Assembly (NCBI GenBank): GCA_012520995.1
Contig: JAAYNI010000067.1
Location: 62,001 to 126,000 of the forward strand
Reading direction: 5' to 3'
Source of the DNA: Candidatus Rifleibacteriota bacterium
Lineage (GTDB): Bacteria > Muiribacteriota > Ozemobacteria > Ozemobacterales > Ozemobacteraceae
Length of the DNA stretch: 64,000 nucleotides
Below, one piece after another: positions 58,794 through 64,000 of the stretch. The notes under the pieces are model-generated. The model made no database searches and was not told the origin of the DNA. It worked only from the letters and a program-made list of their open reading frames with translations. A program made the translations under genes and the position numbers. Numbering within the stretch: the first letter of the stretch is position 1; the number at the start of each line of letters is the position of its first letter.

Positions 58794-59683
58794 AAAGTTT
58801 AACTCTTAGAAGCTTGATTCTGGCTTTATGCCTTGTCTTTATGACAAATTTTGCTCTTTTTTCCCAGACAGAAGATTCTTATCCGAAGTTTCAGGTTTAC
58901 ACGGAAGAGTCTGCTGATCAGGATTCTCTCCCGGCAACCGATTATTCCAGATACATAGATGATAAAGCAGAACTCATTTCAAGCGAAAACCGCATTCAAA
59001 TTGGAAAAAGAGCTGCTGAGATAGAAGAAAAGGCCGGTGTGCGGGTTCTTATAAAAACAGAAATTTCAGCAGATAAGCCCGAAATTCACTCCGCCAAGAT
59101 AGATTCTTTTTTCTCGGGATGGATAAGAGAAATCGGAATTGAAAAAAGAGGCATATTGCTCTATGCCGTTTTACCAGATCCGGAATCACCAGGCAAAGTT
59201 TACTTGCGTGTGGGAGTCGGTCTTAAGTTTATTTTTACTCAAGAAATTGGCCAAAGGCTTTTGGCAGCGGCGGTAGCTACTCCCGAAATGCAAAAAATGG
59301 GCGGAACAAGCTTTGTAGCTGCAGTTCAACTTTTACATCATGTGCTTTTGGAAGAGCTCAAGGTTGATCTGAAGCTTGAGAAGCCTAAAAGATTCAAACT
59401 TGGCGACTTTTTGTGGTCTTCCAAAGAGGCAATAGCTGTAGGTCTCATAATAATTTTCTTCTTTTATATAGTGATTTTTTTGGAAAAATGTCCGAGATGC
59501 GGCGGCAGTCTGAAGATAACAAGAGAGGTTCTCAAAGAGCCTTCCGAAGATTCGATAGGTTTTACCAGAAAAATTTATTCATGCAGCAAATGTATGTTTT
59601 CTAGAAGAAAAAAAGAGCCTGTTTATCCTTCGGGAATTAAGGGCTTGATTATGAAGTTCAAGGGTTCCAAGAGGAACTATTGA
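58790..59683 (+). CDS. TPM domain-containing membrane protein
   Basis: IDDKAELISSENRIQIGKRAAEIEEKAGVRVLI TPM domain; TM; zinc-ribbon-like CPRCGG...CSKC tail; start at the internal Met. Confidence 0.8.
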   Translation: MKSLTLRSLILALCLVFMTNFALFSQTEDSYPKFQVYTEESADQDSLPATDYSRYIDDKAELISSENRIQIGKRAAEIEEKAGVRVLIKTEISADKPEIHSAKIDSFFSGWIREIGIEKRGILLYAVLPDPESPGKVYLRVGVGLKFIFTQEIGQRLLAAAVATPEMQKMGGTSFVAAVQLLHHVLLEELKVDLKLEKPKRFKLGDFLWSSKEAIAVGLIIIFFFYIVIFLEKCPRCGGSLKITREVLKEPSEDSIGFTRKIYSCSKCMFSRRKKEPVYPSGIKGLIMKFKGSKRNY

Positions 59684-59690
59684 GAAATTG

Positions 59691-60050
59691 GCAGAACGGT
59701 CGGCTGGTCGCGTTGCCATAAAGGCGATGAGGAAAGTCCGGGCTTCATAGAGCAAGGCGCAGGATAACGTCCTGGCGGACTGGATGAAAATCCAGTTTGA
59801 CGGAAAGTGCAACAGAAAATATACCGCCTTGGAAAAGGCAAGGGTGAAATGGCGCGGTAAGAGCGCACCAGCAGAGAGGTGACTCTTTGGCTTGGCAAAC
59901 CCCGCTTGAAGCAAGATCAAACAGGGCAAGGGGCTGCTCGCTCCGTAATCGGCCCGGGTGGATCGCTAGAGGTTGCAGGTAACTGCAATCCCAGATAGAT
60001 GACCGGCATCTCTTTCAGAGATACAGAACCCGGCTTATAGACCGTTCTGC
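59691..60050 (+). ncRNA. rnpB: RNase P RNA (bacterial class A)
   Basis: P1 AGAACGGTC/GACCGTTCT; GAGGAAAGTCCGGGC; ACAGAACCCGGCTTATAGACC. Confidence 0.95.
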
Positions 60051-60955
60051 TTTTTCTTTTTATGAACTTTTTTATCCATCCGTCTGAACATCAATAGCGC
60101 TATGAAAAACGGCAGTGTGGATGTTAAAGCGAAAAGACCGATGAATAAATAAGTAGGCGGTCTTTGCCATAGCGCAAAAGTACCAGAAAAACCTTTTTCA
60201 TTTTCCAGATACATTATACGAGGGGTTTGCATAGGATCTTGGTTGGTGTCAACTGAAAACGATTCTACAGTAAAAGCTCGTTCAAAAGAAGTTTTGCTTT
60301 TTATTTCTTCGATTACCGCATCATTGTGGTGACCATATGGATAGGCGTACCAACTAACTTCTTTTCCGATCATTTTTGAGAGGTCTTGTCGAGCGGCTTC
60401 TAGTTCTTCTCCTAAATTCACTCCCGCTTTTAAAAGCTCCGGATTGGAGTCGTGCCTTTTCCCATGAAGCTCTATTCGAGTGCCATAATTGTTTTGGAGG
60501 TCGAGAATATCTTCAATAGGCATAAAGTTGTCTTTACCTATCCAGTCTAATACTACGAAGAGAGTGCTTTTAATCTTGTGAGTTTCGTAGAGCCATTTTA
60601 TAGCCTCTTTTTGTTCTTTGGAGGCATCATCGAACATAAACATTACACGGCTCTTCCTTAGGTTTCGCCATTCTTTTAATTGTCGCCAATCAGGCTCCTC
60701 AGGCAATTTTTCGAAACTCTCTTCAAAATCTTCTGGATTTAATGGCTTATAGTGCTCAAGATATTTTTCAGTTATACTACGGAACTTTGCAGGAGTGATA
60801 TCCCATTGTTCAGGGTTGTTGTCAGTCACTCTATGGAAGAGAAGATTTATGTGAATAGTAGGTGCAGGGGCATAAAGGAGAGTAATAACAGAGGGCATTA
60901 GAGTTAAAGCCAGTATCAGTGCTCTGAACAATATGCTGTTTTTAAAGTTGTTCAT
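60035..60955 (-). CDS. Polysaccharide deacetylase family protein
   Basis: INLLFHRVTDNN; MFMFDDASKEQKEAIKWLYETHKIKSTLFVV; HGKRHDSNPE; YPYGHHNDAV. Confidence 0.85.
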   Translation of the reverse strand: MNNFKNSILFRALILALTLMPSVITLLYAPAPTIHINLLFHRVTDNNPEQWDITPAKFRSITEKYLEHYKPLNPEDFEESFEKLPEEPDWRQLKEWRNLRKSRVMFMFDDASKEQKEAIKWLYETHKIKSTLFVVLDWIGKDNFMPIEDILDLQNNYGTRIELHGKRHDSNPELLKAGVNLGEELEAARQDLSKMIGKEVSWYAYPYGHHNDAVIEEIKSKTSFERAFTVESFSVDTNQDPMQTPRIMYLENEKGFSGTFALWQRPPTYLFIGLFALTSTLPFFIALLMFRRMDKKVHKKKKQNGL

Positions 60956-60957
60956 AG

Positions 60958-61320
60958 TCAGGCTATTAGTCCTTTGACAAAGTCAAGAAATCCTGGAGTT
61001 TCTATCAGGGAATTTTGAATTGATATCTCTATTCCTTGATGTTCTCTTTCAAAGTTGTCTGAAATCTCTTGCAACTCAAGGGTGTGAGAACCGGGAGATA
61101 TAAAGAGCGGTACAATGACGATTTTCCTGAAACCTTGATTATAAAGTTTCTCTAGAGCTTCTTTTGGTAAAGGGGTTCCATATCTCAAGTATGCGGCTGA
61201 CATATGTTTTTTGCCTAAAAGCTTTTGCAGCTTTGTCACAAAATCGGCGGTTTTCTCTAAGGAGTCACTGCTTTTAGCCCCATGAAGTACCAGCAATACT
61301 GATTTTTCCTTTGGTTTCAT
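60958..61320 (-). CDS. Small CbiX-type sirohydrochlorin chelatase
   Basis: LVLHGAKSSDS; AYLRYGTPLPKEAL; IVPLFISPGSHTLE. Confidence 0.85.
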   Translation of the reverse strand: MKPKEKSVLLVLHGAKSSDSLEKTADFVTKLQKLLGKKHMSAAYLRYGTPLPKEALEKLYNQGFRKIVIVPLFISPGSHTLELQEISDNFEREHQGIEISIQNSLIETPGFLDFVKGLIA

Positions 61321-61403
61321 TTAAAGGGCTATTACCTTTCTGATTGATTCTGGATCTCTCTAATGCTATCATTGCTGAAGATTGAGGTCAAACGGTAAAA
61401 ATA

Positions 61404-62087
61404 ATGTCAGATCTTTCAAAAGTTCAATTTCTCAGACAGGTAGATTTGTTCAGAAGCCTTCCAGATAAGGCTTTGTTGGATCTTTCTGCTATTGCTATTG
61501 AGCGATTGGTACCTGCCAAGACTACTGTTATCAAAGAGGGAGATAACGGAGATGCTTTGTACATTGTAAAAAGTGGCAAAGTAAATGTTCTTAAGAAAAA
61601 CTCTTCAGGTGTCAACTCTTTGCTTGTTAGTCTGGGTAACGGGGCTGTTATAGGCGACATGGCTATTATAGATGAACAACCGCGTTCTGCTTCTATAGAA
61701 ACCGTTGTGGACACCGTTTTTCTGATTATTACTAAAAATGACTTCAGAAGCTTATTGACAGACAGACCCGAGATTTCCTTCCAAATTCTTAAAATGACAA
61801 CTGAACGTCTCAGAGGCACTAATGCTCACCTTAAGGAACTTGAAGCTTATACTACTCAAATGGAAGATGTCATTAGGGTTATAAGCAATATTGCTCGTAA
61901 AAGCAATTTGCTTTCGCTAAATGCTTCCATAGAGGCGGCAAGGGTAGGGGAGGCGGGGTTGCCTTTTTCCGTGGTTGCAGCTGAAATGAAAAAGCTTGCG
62001 GAAGATTCTGCTCAGGAAGCCCGTAAGATTGAACAACTGCTGCAAAATCTTCAGTCCAAAACCAGAGTGATGACTGGCGTAAAATAA
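61404..62087 (+). CDS. Cyclic-nucleotide-binding domain fused to a minimal MCP signalling hairpin
   Basis: [17 protein letters not shown] and [14 protein letters not shown] cNMP fold; C-term [43 protein letters not shown]. Confidence 0.88.
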   Translation: MSDLSKVQFLRQVDLFRSLPDKALLDLSAIAIERLVPAKTTVIKEGDNGDALYIVKSGKVNVLKKNSSGVNSLLVSLGNGAVIGDMAIIDEQPRSASIETVVDTVFLIITKNDFRSLLTDRPEISFQILKMTTERLRGTNAHLKELEAYTTQMEDVIRVISNIARKSNLLSLNASIEAARVGEAGLPFSVVAAEMKKLAEDSAQEARKIEQLLQNLQSKTRVMTGVK

Positions 62088-62149
62088 TCGCTTGTATTTT
62101 TGTTTTTTTGATTGTAAAATCCCCATTGTGAACCACACAGGAGTTTAGA

Positions 62150-62455
62150 ATGGCTCAATATAGATCCCAGTTGCAAAATCAGTTTCTGTCAGATGTGAGA
62201 AAACGCCGACAAGCGGTAGAGATCGTCTTGGAAACAGGAAATGTTCTTAAGGGTCGCGTTAAATCGTATGACCGCTTTTCCGTCACTTTGGTTTATAAAG
62301 GACAGACGGAAGTTGTTTACAAGTCAGCTATAATTTATATAGCTTATAATAGACGCAGGCAGTTTGACAGCTATCCCTCAAGAAGACGTGATGGCGAACG
62401 CCCGCAAAGAGACTTCAGAAGGTTCTCTCCTAGAAATTCTGATAGAGATTTCTGA
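62150..62455 (+). CDS. hfq: Hfq RNA chaperone with Arg-rich tail
   Basis: LQNQFLSDVRKRRQAVEIVLETGNVLKGRVKSYDRFSVTLVYKGQTEVVYKSAIIYI. Confidence 0.88.
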   Translation: MAQYRSQLQNQFLSDVRKRRQAVEIVLETGNVLKGRVKSYDRFSVTLVYKGQTEVVYKSAIIYIAYNRRRQFDSYPSRRRDGERPQRDFRRFSPRNSDRDF

Positions 62456-62465
62456 TAATTTTCAG

Positions 62466-62505
62466 CAAAAAAAGCGGTCTTGCAATTTTGCGAGACCGCT
62501 TTTTT
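62466..62505 (+). terminator. Rho-independent terminator after hfq
   Basis: AAAAAAGCGGTCT-tgcaattttgcg-AGACCGCTTTTTT. Confidence 0.9.
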
Positions 62506-62724
62506 GATATTAGTTCTGGTAGACTGTTGCAACTAAATGTTCTTTTAGAATTTTCATCCACAGATGGACACAGATTCACACAGATGAGGGCAAAACTGGT
62601 CAAAAATTGCATTCTGCTACTGCATAATCACAATTTTTGACCTAGCCTCTGATTAAGGGCAGATGGTGATGAACAATGTAATAGGGGAGCTAAAGAATTC
62701 AACTCGCCACTCACCACTCGCCAC

Positions 62725-62819
62725 GGTGCGATCTTAGTAGCAGCCAACTATGATTTATTGTTGAGCAAGATGTATTTTAAAAGGATCTTTATGTTTATCT
62801 GATGCAGCAGCCGCCACTG
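62725..62819 (-). repeat. Degenerate relative of MITE-like family 1 (copy D)
   Basis: CTTTATGTTTATCTGATgCAG-CAgCCgCCACT matches the reverse complement of copy C; CTAG flanks lost. Confidence 0.45.
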
Positions 62820-62825
62820 TTTTTT

Positions 62826-63506
62826 TCAGTCTACACTTAAGTGAATCAAAGTTGAGCCGTCAGCGTCATCCTCAACCTTTATGACTCTAAGAATATTCTT
62901 CTTGCGAGCTCTCAAGAATTCTTGAAGCTTTAAAAGTTCTGAATCGTAGTAATCAACATTGACGCGCATGTTCTTAAGAATGCCGCTGTAGTTTTGATTT
63001 ATTCTTCTAACATCCTCAATGTCTGAAACTGTTATGTTGAGGTTTCTGGCCATCTTATTCAAGTTTTTGCTCTGACAGAGTTTCATGAGGTTTTTGTTCA
63101 AGTCCTCCATAAGGTAGACAAGGTCATACTCAGTCATATTGCCTGATCTAAGTTTGGTTAGTGATATTTGACGGGTTATATAACCTTTTCTTGCCATTCT
63201 TCCAACGACGCTGTACATTTCATCCTTTGGATTTATTTTTTTGAATGGGGTGGGATTCCAATTAATTATTCGATTTCGCGGGGTTAGTGCCTTCTGTTCT
63301 GTTACAGACTTAGGAATAGGCTCCGTGTGAGCAGGGAGCTTCAAAGTCATTGTGAATTGATCAGCTTTCATGCCTTCAGGCAAGGGAAGAGTAATGGTAG
63401 AGTCGGCTCTCGCTGTCGAAAAGGTGGATAGAGCGGAAACAATTATCATTAAAGCCAAAAGATAACATTGGCTGCTTTTGAAAAATCTTTTACATGTTCT
63501 AAGCAT
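62826..63506 (-). CDS. Hypothetical exported protein
   Basis: Signal peptide-like N-terminus YLLALMIIVSALSTFSTARA. Confidence 0.55.
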   Translation of the reverse strand: MLRTCKRFFKSSQCYLLALMIIVSALSTFSTARADSTITLPLPEGMKADQFTMTLKLPAHTEPIPKSVTEQKALTPRNRIINWNPTPFKKINPKDEMYSVVGRMARKGYITRQISLTKLRSGNMTEYDLVYLMEDLNKNLMKLCQSKNLNKMARNLNITVSDIEDVRRINQNYSGILKNMRVNVDYYDSELLKLQEFLRARKKNILRVIKVEDDADGSTLIHLSVD

Positions 63507-63706
63507 ATGGCTGATTCCTCCAATAATGGTATCTTTGAATTCGGCTTATATCTAAGTTTTTGTAACTATAAGAGAAGAGTAAATGAGAAATCTTTATATG
63601 GGGTGCTGATTCTTAATGAAAAAATATTCTGTCTTTTTTCATACGGTCAGGGTATTCTATGCTCGCAAAAGCCATTTGGAACAAATTGAAAAGGAGGGCG
63701 GAGAAT

Positions 63707-64000
63707 ATGAAATCTGATAATCAAAAAGCCATTGATGAAATTGCCAAAACTTTCTTGGGTAAGAGATTAAATAATTATGAAAGCAGATATGATTCCAGCT
63801 TGCTGGTGCCTATAGAGAGGTCTTTGAATCGCACTGATTATAATATAAAAGCTGACGATTTTATGGGCTTTGATATTTGGCATAACTATGAATGCAGTTT
63901 TATGACAAATAAAGGATATCCGCTTACTTTGGTAGGTAAAATCAAGATCCCTGCCGATTCAAAATATTTTATTGAAAGCAAATCAATGAAATTATATTTC
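63707..64000 (+). CDS. queF: NADPH-dependent 7-cyano-7-deazaguanine reductase, partial (runs off the window)
   Basis: My translation MKSDNQKAIDEIAKTFLGKRLNNYESRYDSSLLVPIERSLNRTDYNI...FDIWHNYECSFMTNKGYPLTLVGKIKIP...FIESKSMKLYF matches the N-terminal half of bimodular QueF. Confidence 0.85.
   Translation, partial: MKSDNQKAIDEIAKTFLGKRLNNYESRYDSSLLVPIERSLNRTDYNIKADDFMGFDIWHNYECSFMTNKGYPLTLVGKIKIPADSKYFIESKSMKLYF

Noticed and set aside
62515-62550. Possible fifth MITE-like copy (ACTGTTGCAACTAAA)
   Set aside because: Only ~15 bp of similarity; insufficient to call a copy.
63507-63706. Possible preQ1 riboswitch upstream of queF
   Set aside because: I could not identify a convincing preQ1-I, II or III aptamer pattern by eye; a covariance model search is needed.

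Overview
This 64 kb window looks like a chromosomal segment from a low-to-moderate GC bacterium with an LPS-type envelope (kdsA, kdsB and heptose genes, export proteins with SLBB domains, a barrel-like protein ending in Phe). I cannot assign the species from sequence alone. Most genes are core: galE, recJ, kdsA, rnhB, yraN, polA, a complete atpBEFHAGDC operon, ptsHI, kdsB, a heptose pathway, yggS, a flavodiiron protein, rnpB, hfq, one tRNA-Pro(CGG), and the 5' end of queF running off the right edge. The most unusual coding locus is 34.4-41.9 kb. There a HutP-like regulator heads an apparent operon of PTS EIIA-EIIB, an orphan ABC ATPase and solute-binding protein (no permeases), EIIC-EIID, HPr and EI. 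Other unusual coding features are a cNMP-binding/mini-MCP hybrid, a zinc-ribbon/acidic/HEAT giant, a GmhA-HldC fusion, an atypical F0 c subunit and b subunit, an atypical Hfq, and orphan FliK/FlhB-like genes. The most unusual non-coding signal is a set of repeats. One is a ~90 bp MITE-like family flanked by CTAG whose insertions coincide exactly with TAG stop codons. A second TIR element (~132 bp) has a truncated copy abutting tRNA-Pro. There are also degenerate 7-bp-period intergenic repeats, some of which form hairpins at gene ends.
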